A stretch of 64,000 nucleotides of DNA from the NCBI RefSeq assembly GCF_905220565.1, contig NC_059403.1, positions 2,604,001-2,668,000 on the forward strand. Direction: 5' to 3'. This stretch comes from Melitaea cinxia. Lineage: Eukaryota > Arthropoda > Insecta > Lepidoptera > Nymphalidae. Numbering within the stretch: the first letter of the stretch is position 1; the number at the start of each line of letters is the position of its first letter. Below, one piece after another: positions 45,656 through 57,289 of this stretch. Position numbers and translations under genes: made by a program. A model generated the notes under the pieces. It was not told the origin of the DNA. It saw only the letters and a program-made list of their open reading frames with translations, and ran no database searches.

Positions 45656-46361
45656 TTGATGTCGAACATAGTGATGTTTTTACTAAAATGGGAAAGTAAA
45701 TGTCATTAGATAAGATTTTCAATAGTTAGCTATTACCTGGCCTAATACAAATGTTTGTATAATAATCGATATTTTATGAAATGTTTACAACAACATTACT
45801 TTGTACTTATTACCTGATAAGTCCTGCCAGTAAAAATAACGTAATGGTTAAAACACTATTCAAAATTAATAATTAACCGATTTGCAATCACGTAATAATT
45901 TTGATGTAGTCAAGTAAAAATGTAAATCTAATTTACGTAATTGTCTAATAATCTTTAAGATTCCCTAAAATATTTTCTTGATTATTTTAAGCAACCTAGT
46001 TTTTGTTTATTACAAAAGCCTAATGGACGATGCTAACCACGGCTAAGCAATTATTCAAGATAATTCATCCCTGGAATTTTTTACTACGAATTTTGCACCA
46101 GTGTTACCAAAAAAAAAAAAAAATTAACGATGAAATTTAAACAGCCTATGAAAATAATATTATTTTGTGATGTTAGATTCGGGAATTTGAATATGGAAGT
46201 ATATGTTGGCATGGCATAGTATATCAATAGCACGTTAAATTATTAAAGTTTTACACGTGTACTAGAAAGATATGCCTTATTAATTTTTATTTATTTATTA
46301 ATTATGAACGGTGATCTTTGACCTTTTTTATAGAACTTCTACGTCTGTATACTTATCTATA

Positions 46362-48178
46362 TAATAAAAATAAAATAAAAAGCCTTTTATTCCATGCAAA
46401 AAGTAAAATACATACATAGTTTAAGAAAAAAAGAATAAGACAAGAAAAATAATGATGTTATTTACACATATTTCACTTATTTTAGAAAACTGTTTAAATC
46501 TAGATATAATATAGAAGTTTGTCTTGCATGAACCCCTCCTCAAGTGAGGGTGAAGGCCTCCTCTAAAGAGCTAAGTTCAATTAAGCGTTCATAAGTTGAT
46601 AAAGTTCCGACGTTGTAAGTACTATATGACGAGCTGATCTTTCTTCTTTTTCGTTAAGTATTTCTCTTGGGTTTGTGTCTCTTTTCTTATTATACAAGAG
46701 GTCTGAGATGGCTTCTTTAGAGGGTTTTGGTCTTAATCTTCCACGGTGACCAGCCGGATTGGAAGATGGTTTTCGTTGCTTAGTTGAAATTGATTGAATG
46801 TTGCATCTTTGAGGGAGGGGGGGGGGGGGTATTGGTTGCTGTGAATCTAAGTTAATAGTGGTATTGTCGTTGGTTTGTTTATACGCTTTGTTGACGTTAT
46901 TTGTTTATTAAGTAGCTTAGAATGCATGGTTTTAGAACTCCTTCTGAGACACTGTTAGATCTGGGTATAGATGGGTTTGACTGTTTTATTTTGTTTTTCT
47001 TGTTAGGTCTGGTTGTACTATTAATTACTAGTGCTTGAGAATTGGAATCTGACTCTGGTGAAGTCATCAGTGTTCTTTTGTTGTTTGATTTGAATATAAC
47101 AAGTTTATCGTATTTTATCGTGACTTTGTTTCCTTTCTCGCGCTCTCTATTTGCTTCTTCCTGTAGTTCTTTCCTTTTTTCTAATATGTACTTAGGGTAA
47201 TCTTCGTTAAAATAATATTGGGTGTCTTTTAATAATCTTTTTTGCTTAAGAATGCTGATCTTTTAACCAAGGGTAGAAAAAGTTACAATTACTGGTCGTG
47301 GTTTCTCACCTTTTTTCCCCACTCTCTTTATTTCCTGAATATCTCTACAATCCAATTTTAAGGACAGTTTTTCCCTTATGAATTGCAATATATTGTTCTC
47401 CAAGTTATGGTAGGATGTCTCGTTCTCTTCAATTCCGAAGAAAATTATGTTTCTTTGTCTTGCTTGTTTTTCCATAAATTGGATTCTTCTTTCTTGTTGT
47501 TCAACATTTTCTTTCAAGGTTTGATGTTTTTCTTCCAATATTGTAAATTTCTCTTCTAATTTGTTAGTTATGTTGAGTGTTACTTGTTCTGTCACCTTTT
47601 CGCCACTTTTCTGAATTTCTAATTTTTGAACTTTCAATTCTTTTTGAATATTTTGTAAGGCTATCATAATTTCCTCCATAGTGTCTGCTTTGTTTTGGTA
47701 CTCGTTGCGCCCTCTAGTAGAATCGGATACTATTGTTTCTTATTGTGCGTAAGTCGAAAGTAGTGTGCTTATTTTCTAATAGATGGCGCTGTTTCACAGT
47801 TTCTTTAACTATAAAATTGCACTTGTTAAGATGTGAGGTTATGCTTTTCCAAAGAAAGGATAGCTTCGCGATTTTTCATTTATTTGCACTCCGGCACCTT
47901 CATAGATTAACACTAGTTCAATTTAAGTTCCTGGATTCGCGAGTCTAGACTTGAAAAAAAATTGTAGATTGTTGTTTGCTTACACTTCACTTATTTAGGT
48001 TTTTTTTTTTGTATTATTCGTTAACTTAGCACCTTGTCTTCACTATATAGTCATATACACTAGTTTATTGTTACTTGTACGATTTTTCATCACTAAATTC
48101 ACTTAAAATACATTTTTAAATAACTTTTTATACGGACTATGTTGTTACCGCGTCTCAGTACCGCCTACCCTCCCTACC
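46362..48178 (-). mobile_element. ORF1-only non-LTR retrotransposon derivative
   Basis: Minus strand. ORF1 starts at 47679 (MEEIMIALQNIQKELK), has a coiled coil (about residues 10-85) and an RRM-like block with RQRNIIFFGIEENE and DIQEIKRVGKKGEKPRPVIV, typical of LINE ORF1 or N-terminal regions. A single TAA at 47260 interrupts it; the same frame continues ILKQKRLLKDTQYYFNEDYP to about 46903, and further low-complexity coding runs to about 46630. Instead of endonuclease and RT, a short 3' UTR follows, ending near AAAAGGCTTTTTATTTTATT. TATCTATA at 46354-46361 and 48179-48186 is a possible 8-bp target duplication. Confidence 0.65.
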
Positions 48179-48189
48179 TATCTATACTA

Positions 48190-48965
48190 ATATTGTAAAG
48201 CTGCAGAATTTATAACGCGGGTAAAACCGTTAGGTAAAGTTGTTTTAAGTAGTTATGTGTACATCATAAAACATGTAATTAATATACTTAAAAAAAATAA
48301 TATTTTGGCTGTCCCATCTTATTTTGCATTCTATCATTATTGTCAGTAAGGCTTTGGCGATTAACTTTTAAAAACATAAAAAAATCTTTCATCTACAACG
48401 AACCAACCTAATTTGAATAATTAAACTAAATCAAATGCAATATTAGCACGTATGTATACATTTTTTTATTTACTAAAAGCAACCTAATACTTATCTCTTC
48501 ATTAGATCACAAATTGTCACTGAAAAATAATTTTAGTTCTGCGACGTTGGAACTATCGCGACCCCTGAAATGAAAGAGAATGAAAGTCTTGGATTTCTGA
48601 TATCTCTAATTAACAACTATAACGAAGTTTTAATATCAGATCACTACCAAAAACAGATGTTTGAAATTGTTCCTCAAACTATTCTCAAAATGAATTTAAC
48701 TTTAGCATAGATTTGATAGATTGATTTGAAATGAGATCTTAGACAAAAGAATGATGTCGTCGCTTTGACGGTGGTTAAAATTTGAGAAATGTCCGTTTCA
48801 TTAAAGTTTCAGTTATAAACTTATTAACAGTTAACTATTTATTATAAAACAGTCCCGATACTTTATCATAAAAAACTTCATCTTAAACCGGTCATTTCAG
48901 TAAAATGAATCATTTGGTATTGTTTTATTATTGTTATTATTTTTAAAATGGAAACATTTATTTCG
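48190..48965. other. Non-coding stretch
   Basis: It begins with about 50 bp that resemble the start of a Helitron-type repeat (TCTATACTAATATTGTAAAG, also at 38688). The remainder shows no recognisable feature. Confidence 0.35.
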
Positions 48966-48969
48966 CCAT

Positions 48970-49893
48970 AATGTGTTTGGGACCACATTGTTATGGGCGT
49001 AGAAATCAGAGAGGTCAAATGCTAGTCAACTTTCTCAGTATACATGAGCTGCTCTGTATAAACACCTTCTTTCAGAAAAAGGCCAAAAGAAAGTGGACCT
49101 AAAGAAACTCCAAGTGTTGGTGAAGAACGAGATTGAAATTTCATTATGAAGGATAAGAAGCATATATTTAGGGATATCTCAGTGATCAACAGTATGATGA
49201 GTACGTACAATACCGGAACTTAGATAAGACCAAGAATACGTTCAACGACCACATTATTCGCGAACCTATTTTTGTCGAAGATGTAACCTTAGAGATTATC
49301 TAGGGTTATATCTACCTCGAGCAAAAATTACAGATTGGTAGAGAAAACAACGAATCTGAGATCAACAGATGAGTATAACTGGGTTAGGCAGCTTTTGTGA
49401 TGCTGCGTCATGTCTTAGGGACATCCTCGTCACAATGCTTATTTCCAAGATATTTGACCAATGCGTCGTACCAGTTATGACATGTGGAGCGGAGACGTGA
49501 CAATGGCACGTGTCAATGAAGCTGACACGCCGACTGGATTTCACTCAGAAAGCTATGGGGAGGTCTTTAATCGGGATCTCACTAAGGGACAAGGTCCGAA
49601 ATGAGACTGTCCGGCAGAAGACCAAATTAACTGACTTGGTTCAAAAGTGTAGCAAATTGAAGTGATAGTGGGCTGGTCACATATGTCGTAGAAGCGATGG
49701 GCGGTGGAGTAAGCAGTTCCCGAATGGAGATCATGGTTTGGCAAACGAAGTGATGAACGCCTTTTAGCTAAATGGAACGATGACGTAAACAGGCTGGTAG
49801 TGATTGGATAGCGAAAGCGGGAGATCGTGGCTTATGGCGAATCCTGAGGAAGGCTTAAGTCCAACAGTGGACTGTGATAAGTTATGATAATGA
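48970..49893 (+). mobile_element. Old degenerate RTE relic with internal deletion
   Basis: The plus strand near 49150 reads MKDKKHIFRDISVIN, matching the RTE endonuclease block ADKRHIFRDVSVVN of the element at 13741-16860. From about 49380 it matches the RT C-terminal part (CRS/SDGRW-type and RLLAKWNDDVNRLV, compare ARWTDDIRKIAGV). The end GGCTTAAGTCCAACAGTGGA and CTGTGATAAGTTATGAT is a diverged RTE 3' terminus. The whole RT core is missing and stops are frequent. Confidence 0.75.
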
Positions 49894-50025
49894 TAGCAAA
49901 ATCAATTAACAATTTGAAAAATCTACATTACAACATCAGGTACATTATAAACCTAAGTAATGTATTCTGTTCTATACAGTAATCTCTAATCAGCAATTTG
50001 TTAGGGATTGATGGAAACAAGATCA

Positions 50026-50163
50026 TCACTCATCATCATCACTTCATCCTATCGCAGTCCACTGCTGGATATAGGTTTCCTCAAGTTCGCGCCAAAAATG
50101 GCGTGAATTCATGTGTGTTGCCCATAGTCACCACGTTGGGCAGGCGGGTTGGTGACCTTAAGT
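50026..50163 (-). mobile_element. Short RTE derivative, 5'-truncated
   Basis: A (CAT)n tail, CTATCGCAGTCCACTGCTGG, then CCCATAGTCACCACGTTGGG and GGCGGGTTGGTGACC. Flanked by an imperfect 12-bp repeat (GAAACAAGATCA at 50014, GAAACTAGATCA at 50164). Confidence 0.8.
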
Positions 50164-50260
50164 GAAACTAGATCACTTATCAAGAATTAAAGTACTCTTT
50201 CAAGGATCTACAGTTACAGAATATAACAGCATTATTGATAATTAACTAATTACACAAAAG

Positions 50261-50296
50261 GAACCCGGGACATTAAAATTAAGATGTCCCGGGTTC
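50261..50296. repeat. Perfect 12-bp inverted repeat
   Basis: GAACCCGGGACA (50261-50272) and TGTCCCGGGTTC (50285-50296) with a 12-nt A/T-rich loop. Much more GC-rich than the surrounding DNA; function unknown. Confidence 0.85.
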
Positions 50297-50544
50297 GTAT
50301 TTTCAAAAGTTAAATAGCAGTTTTTAGAGTTTGCAAGTAATATAGTCGTTGTATTGTTTTTCGGCTTGATCAAATTGATTTTACTTAAGTTTTATATTTA
50401 GGATTTTCCCATAATTCATTTATGACATCATGACGCCCAACTTTTATACACAAAACTTTGAAGTACTTATCGATTTTAGACTGAAAATTACGTTAAAATT
50501 AATTTATACATTTTAAGCATGGATCGGTCCAACTTCTTACGCAT

Positions 50545-50880
50545 ATACGCTTCAGCCCGTAATATCCCACTACTGGGCATAGGTCTCTTTCCCCATGTTG
50601 AAGAAGGATCAGAGCTTCATCCACCACGCTGCTCCAATGCGGGTTGGCGGATATATTCCCTACTTTGAGTAACGATCGCTATCAAATTTTTATGATAATA
50701 ACTGGCTTACCGTGCTCTCTGAGGCACGGCGAGGAGACCCACAAGGACAGTACAAACACCCAGATCACGGCAAAGATCTGTATGGCCAATAAAAATGCTT
50801 GTCATATGCGGGGATCGAACCCGCAGCCGCCAGCGCACAAATTAGTGCTGTGAACATTGCGCCAACGCGTCATCGCATAT
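50545..50880 (-). repeat. tRNA-derived SINE A, nearly full-length
   Basis: On the minus strand: GATGACGCGTTGGCGCAATG (A-box region), GGCTGCGGGTTCGATCCCCG (B box), then a body and the tail CTATGCCCAGTAGTGGGATA followed by TTACGGGCTGAAG. The tail is shared with the fragment at 37448. The ORF 50644-50853 lies inside it and is spurious. Confidence 0.75.
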
Positions 50881-50889
50881 AATTGGATG

Positions 50890-52330
50890 ATAAAGATGAT
50901 ATTTTCTATAGCTTTTAGAAAAACTTTCGGATTTACAAACAAAACCAAATGATCTGTGTCTGACATTTTCGGGTGTAAAAATAATCCAAATGATCAGTGT
51001 TCAACAAATATTTACATATATGGCCTATATAAAAAATTCTCATATGGTGCGATAGAACCAACAACCTCTAGTGAAACAGTCAGTTGCTGAAACCGCGGCT
51101 GTGACTTCGTTAAATTATGTTGGTAGTACTCCGCTCTAAACAATTAAGATGGATACAAAAGGAGTTTTATTTAAGGGGTCAGTATAATAAACGTAACTGA
51201 TGTGAATTGTAGCGTGTATACTATTTCGTTTAGTAGGAAAAAATACCAAGTTTTGTCGGAGAGTGAAGGCTATTTTATATAATTCTAATATCGCCACACG
51301 TTTTATAAGCTAGTCGCGCTATCGGTCTGTTTTACGACACTTAAAAATGTTGTATGCAACGCCTTCTAAGCCATTCGTAAAAGGAAAATATCGGAAAATT
51401 GGGAAGTTAAAATTTATTATACAACATTTGGTCACAATGTAAGCAATATAGCCTACAAATATAGCTGAAACACTTTTGGAATCTTTTATTTGATAATAAA
51501 CGTGTTTTATATTTAATGCAATTTTAATTTGACTTGTAAATCTGTGTTTTTAATGTGTTTCTAAAATTTGCTGTTCGATAAAAATTTAGTAAAAACAGAG
51601 AAAAAAACCGACCGACTTTAGCGACTTCGTTAGAATGCGCTAAAGTCGTGCGAATGTTCTCTGAAAAAAGAATCCATCAAAACATCGACATATTTATGTA
51701 TCCATACTGAAAAATAGCGGTGGATGTGTATGCAATAAATTTTTATTATTTATCACCAGTTAAAGTTCGATATAGTTTTGAGCCATAAAATTTATTACCT
51801 GACATTAATTTGCATTTTGAATATTAGAAAAAAAAAAATTCCCGTTAATACTTATAATTTATATCAAAATTTTATGAAAATGTAGTTAATATTTCATTTT
51901 ATAGCGAATAGTAAGTATTTTAGTAGTAGTTATCAATTAGCAGTATTGGAATTCATAAACGGTTCATGTGTCGGTTGTGATTAATGACAGAACTGTTTTA
52001 GACACAGTTGGCTGGACTGAGTGTTGTAATTTAGGAATCGGCGGAAGGTAATATCTTTTCGCATAAATAACACTAAAAGCACTATTTAGAACTATTGCCC
52101 AAATGTTTCGTATGTACAACTTAGAGTTATTTATTTAATTATAGCAGAGGGATATTTTACTTATGTATATTTTATGTACATTCGTCTTCTCTTAATTAAA
52201 AAGCTTATTAAAAAGTAATAAGATAATGCGATATCTAATCAAGTTACTGCATAATCGTATAATTGACTATCCTCCCCTCTTGAATCAAATTATTTGGGTG
52301 TACCCAGAATATCGTCTCGTTATTTATAAT
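50890..52330. other. Gene-free stretch, nothing certain
   Basis: A T-arm-like patch near 51047 (GGTGCGATAGAACCAACAAC) may be a decayed SINE. No exon or repeat border otherwise. Confidence 0.35.
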
Positions 52331-52334
52331 AAAT

Positions 52335-53060
52335 CTAACGAAAAAAAACCGACTTCAATTACATCGACGAGTAATAAAACGTAGATCGACGAAAAAATAG
52401 TCAAATAACTACGCTTTATCAAAGATTACTCAAAAAGTAGTTATCAGATCTCAATAAAATTTTTACATGACAAACATCAGCTTTCGATTAAATTAAAAAT
52501 TATTAAAATCGGTACACCCAGTAAAAAGTTATTGCGGATTTTTAAGAGTTTCCCTCGATTTCTCTGGAATCCCATCATCAGATCCTAGTTTTCTTATCAT
52601 GGTACTAAACTAAGGATATCTTTTTTCCAACAAAAAAAGAATTATCAAAATCGGTACACCCAGTAAAAAGTTATTGCAGATTTTCGAAAGTTTCCCTTGA
52701 TTTCTCTGGGATCCCATCATCAGATCCTGGTTTCCTTATCATGGTACTAAACTAGGGATATCTCCTTTCTAACAAAAAAAGAATTGTCAAAATCGGTACA
52801 TCCAGTAGAAAATTATGCGGTATAATACAACGTATGTCGACGAAAAAAGCGTCAAGTAAAAACGCATTATTAGATATAACTCGAAAAGTAGTTGTTAGAT
52901 CTCAAATAAATTTAAATGGCACCAATTGACACACACCACCTTTCGATTAAAAAAAAATTGTCGAAATCGGTCCACATGGTCAAAACTTCTGATGTAACAT
53001 ACATAAAAAAAAATACTGTCGAATTGAGAACCTCCTCCTTTTTTGGAAGTCGGTTAAAAA
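52335..53060 (+). repeat. ACCGACTTC repeat with three 142-bp internal units
   Basis: Left end CGAAAAAAAACCGACTTCAA, right end TTTTTTGGAAGTCGGTTAAA. The AAAATCGGTACA block starts at 52504, 52647 and 52789, so units of 143 and 142 bp are repeated in tandem, one more than in the copy at 1321. Confidence 0.85.
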
Positions 53061-53064
53061 GAAT

Positions 53065-54305
53065 TGAATACAGTTTTTCTTACCATAGACATAGACATCT
53101 TCGCAGGTTCATTAGGTCAGTTTTGATGGACATTGATCTGTAGTCGTAGTATAGTAGTGTAATAGGGTTTCAGTTGTATTTTTTTTTTTGTCGATTTTAC
53201 AAACAAGATTCTTGTCTGATTACTGTGGCATAATAGGTGTTATAACAATGTTGTGCAAATGAAGAACTCAACGAACCTTAAAAGTTTGACATTATATTCC
53301 GTACTTTAATTTTGATTTAGTTGCTTAAAATACTTCTGAATGATGGAATTTCTCGCGATGCAGCCGCATGCGGCCTGCAAGTTTCAGACGCTATATATTA
53401 TCCCTCAAAGATGACTTGAACCGGGAACATTAAATATCAAGTACGCATTGACTTCATTACACAAACAAGGACTATAGAATACTAATATACCAAAGCCACG
53501 GAAATCATTGAAGTGAAAAGTGCATATTATATCTTAATAAAGTTTAAATAAATTGTGCCAATCGCATTAGCATTTGAAATATTAGCTTACTTTACTGTGC
53601 AATCATTTATGAGTCTGCTGCATTGCGAACGAAGCCTTTAACTGCGAGAAATGCAGACGAAAAGTAGCTTAAATGTAAGGCTTTTTGAGACAATTATTTA
53701 TAAGTCTATTAAATATGTCTATTATTAACGCTTTTGTGTAACGTAATTGGCTAGACAAGGCATCTTTTTCTGTTAAGTAAAGAGATAAGATGTTATTGTG
53801 ACAAACAGATTGTATTAGGCCTTCTAAATACAATCTGTATATCACAGTTTTGTCTTGAGACATGCTTTTTTCTTCTTTCTTCATTCCTTCTTTTTTATTC
53901 ACCGACTGGCATGTTATTTATTGTAAAAAAAAGGAATGACAAAATCGGAGTTCAGATTCACGAAATTTCACAACTTATAACTAAAGTAATAAGGGAACAA
54001 AACAAGTATGTTTTTCCGTGTCACTTGTAGCTTAAAATAAAATCCGCATGAGATAACGTGAACAAGCAACAAGCTTAAACGCGAAGTCGCATTTAATCCG
54101 AAGCTACTTAACGCTTATTTTATTTTATCGTAGAGGAAACTTGTTTGAAGAAAATAATAAAATATTGTACGAACAACTGCAAAACTTTACGAAGTTTGTT
54201 AAGAATTTATATTTTCGTCAGCTTAAACAAGTTGACTTGATTGTATGTGAGTAGTTATTTGTCAGCGGTTCTTAAATTATTTAAGCAGATTTTATTTGAT
54301 TAATT
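53065..54305. other. Gene-free stretch, nothing recognised
   Basis: The 77-codon frame at 53669-53902 has no family features; no RNA gene or repeat seen. Confidence 0.35.
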
Positions 54306-54309
54306 TTAC

Positions 54310-54870
54310 GTCTATGTTGGCAAACAAACGTACGGGCCATCTGATGGTAAACAGTTACCGGAGACTATGAACACGAATAATACCAGAAGTAACTGAGGTA
54401 GGGCACAGCATTACTGATGTAGGGCACAGCAGAAATTTCTTGCTCAAAATATGGAGCAGCCCGACTGGGGAAGTACCTCGAACTTACAGAAGATCACAGC
54501 TAAATAATACTGCTTTCAAGCAGTATTGTGTTCCTGCTGGTGAGTAAGGAAACCAGAGCTCCTGGGGGGATTGGGGATTGGGTCGGCAACGCGCTTGCGA
54601 TGCTTCTGGTGTCGCAGGCATCTATAAGCTACGCTAATCTCTTACCATCAGGTGAGCCGTACGCTTGTTTGCCGAACTAGTGATATAAAAAAAAGCATCG
54701 CAAGCGCGTTGTTGATCCTACCCCTGACACTCTCCAGTAGCTCTGGCTACCTGACTTACCATAGGAAAACAAGAATACTTCAGAGCAGGAGCAGTGATAT
54801 TCAGCTGTGATCTTTTATAAGGTTGAGGAACTCAACTCAGGCTGCTTCAGATTTGAGTAGGATATTTCAT
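54310..54870 (-). repeat. SINE-like repeat B, old copy split by a second copy
   Basis: The left part, to 54389 (GGCAAACAAACGTACGGGCC, CATCTGATGGTAA, ACCAGAAG), and the right part from about 54695 (GCATCGCAAGCGCGTTGTTG to GATTTGAGTAGGATATTTC) form one minus-orientation copy. The inserted piece is listed separately. Confidence 0.75.
54390..54694 (+). repeat. SINE-like repeat B inserted into an older copy of itself
   Basis: Opposite orientation to its host copy: TAACTGAGGTAGGGCACAGC to TGCCGAACTAGTGATAT and an A-run. Its first bases are duplicated in tandem (CTGAGGTAGGGCACAGCA, CTGATGTAGGGCACAGCA). More similar to the 29115 copy than the host copy is, fitting a younger insertion. Confidence 0.75.
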
Positions 54871-56727
54871 CTCAGTGAAAAAGCTCGTGAATCATTCATT
54901 TCAATATTTTTAGAATTATGAAGGTTCCCCATTGTGTTTCGTACACAGACATTTAATTCTTAGCCAACCACGATATAACTTAACTCATATAACAATTTTG
55001 TATTCGTAATAAATTGTGTTAAACGAATTGCGTATATATATTTTTTAATGTTAAAATAATTTTATAATAAGTTTAGTAAGTGGTTTGTGTTAAACTAGTA
55101 ATTTATGTGGTAAAGTACGTAAATTCTGCAGAATGCAAAAATATAGAAAACAAAAAAAAAAAATACACCGTTTCAGCTTACACGAAGAACTTACAATTTT
55201 CCGAGCTCAATGTTTGCAAAGGGCTAGCAATTCCCGTGTACACAACACTACACGAAAATGCTCGTTCAACAGGTACAACCCGTACGGCTAACAAAAAGCT
55301 CAGTTTCTCAAAGACCCAATGTAAACTGCTACGACTCTTTGTGTTTCAACTTCACTCGTTATATACAAATACACTGTTGAATGTTAAATTATTTGTTAGA
55401 TGCTTGGTATGCCATTTATTTTTCATATAATGTAATAGTTGCACACCTTTTTGTAAAAGGCATTATGTATGCTGAAATAAAAAATAATTCTGTACGTTCT
55501 GAAATATACTTAGTCATTATTTGGATAGATGTATAAGAAGTGTTCAAAGGCATAATCATTCTCAAAAGGGACGTGTTTCAGTCAACCGTTGAGTTACTAA
55601 GTGGAATACATATTACCTACTTACAGAGAAAAATGAATGTACATTTAAAATATTGATAAAAAATGTATGACATAAAAAGTCAATCGCGAATTGTTCTTAT
55701 AAAATATTTTTATTTATAATAAAGAAAAACAAAAACCTGTTGTAGTTGCTATTGTTCTAGTAACAAATTAAAATTACTATAAAATATATCTGATACTTAT
55801 AAATATATACCTATAAGAAATTCGAAATAATATGTGACAAAGCATTTAGGGTAGGGAAACAACATTTTTTTATTACCAAAGAAAAATGACATTTAAGAAA
55901 ACCTTTGACGATCATCGATGTATCTTTTATATTTTCAATATTTCTTTTCTATTTAAAGTCTTATTTGTATATTTTATTATTAGAGTTTCTAGTAGGTACA
56001 TCAGGAAAAACAATAAAAATAAAATCGATTTTGTAGATACATAAATAACAATTATAGTTATTAGTCACAAACAAAATACACTGTATTTTGATATATTGTA
56101 TGCTTAAATCAACGCAGTTACGAATATGGATAAAATCTAGTAAAGAAGATAGCTTAATTATGCGATCATCAATTTTGACGTAATGACGTTGGGACCTTAA
56201 CTACACTCGTAGTTACAATTTCTATGGTAAAACTATTACAGTAATTTATATTGCTTAGAAATTAGGCGAAAGGGCAGTGTAGCTTGTCCCTTTAGGACAA
56301 ACCTTACACTCATTTGTATAATAGCTTCGTATCAATACTTGAAGACTATATGAAATACGAACATTACAATAAAATACATTTATAACTATTGATACTAATT
56401 CGCATTTATAACAACGAATAAATCTTTGTTTTCGTTAATGACTTTAAAAAGTCTTATTTTTCATTTTACATTTTAGAAGTTGAGATTAATTATAATTAAT
56501 GGAAAGGAAGATCTAATTATTTCTCGCCCCTCAATCCATTTTCCGGCAAACAGAAAGAACAAGTGCTACATCTAGAATATTAAGATGAAAATGGAGTATT
56601 GTAACTTTTAATTTCAAATTTTATTACCTGCTTACTAATTGTAGAGAAAGTAGTCATCATTATCATCAAATATATATTAAAATAATGTTATAATAATAAA
56701 CGAACTGTCTGTTTAGTAGGTGCCTGT

Positions 56728-56790
56728 TGCAGTTTTTGTTTGCCATGTGCGGTGATCGAACCCGCTTTTGTCGATGTGAATTGAAGTCAC
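56728..56790 (-). repeat. SINE A fragment
   Basis: TTTGCCATGTGCGGTGATCG and AACCCGC (about 56739-56765) match the B-box region of the SINE at 50545 in reverse. The A-box part is missing. Confidence 0.5.
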
Positions 56791-57224
56791 TTTTTTTTTC
56801 TTTTGCAAACAAACAATTGTGTAACTGGTACATTAATATATAAGCGCGCACGAAGACTTAAAACCTTTACGTATTTTATATATCAAGTTAATACATATAT
56901 GTACGTGTTTGTTACACACATTTGAAAATATGTATACGTTAATGGTAAGATTCATTTCTGTAAAGACAGCCTACAGTTGAGATGAAAACATTTCCCCAGA
57001 CACTAATTACTCAACTCCTTAACTAGATTAACAACTTTTCGAGACGCTTAAAACACGTAGGGAAAGACTACGTGCTACTTACGCAGCGAGGCAATTTTAT
57101 ATGAGTTTTCATAAAATATTTTTACTATTCTAATGCCTACGATTTTTTTTCCTAAAGTAAGCAATTTAATGCTTGTGTTATAGGTAAGAGCCGACTGGTA
57201 TACATATTACAACTAGTTTAGTCT

Positions 57225-57289
57225 AGAGGCTAGTTTTTTATTTTTTTTTACAATAAAATAATAAATAATAAAAAAAAAACTAGCCTCTT
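57225..57289. repeat. Imperfect hairpin with AGAGGCTAGTTTTT arms
   Basis: Left arm from 57225 (AGAGGCTAGTTTTTTATTTT), right arm 57271-57289 (AAAAAAAAAACTAGCCTCT), loop AT-rich. Possibly the core of a tiny inverted-repeat element. Confidence 0.7.

Noticed and set aside
46812..46832. Run of about 14 G as a possible G-quadruplex
   Set aside because: It is a homopolymer inside the degenerate ORF1 coding region (Pro codons on the minus strand) and most likely slippage.
50800..50880. Possible tRNA gene on the minus strand
   Set aside because: A and B boxes are present but the cloverleaf does not close, and a SINE body and tail follow.
55080..55430. 116-codon plus-strand open frame in an otherwise empty stretch
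   Set aside because: No domain, no Kozak or splice context, composition like non-coding DNA. Kept only as part of the gene-free stretch.
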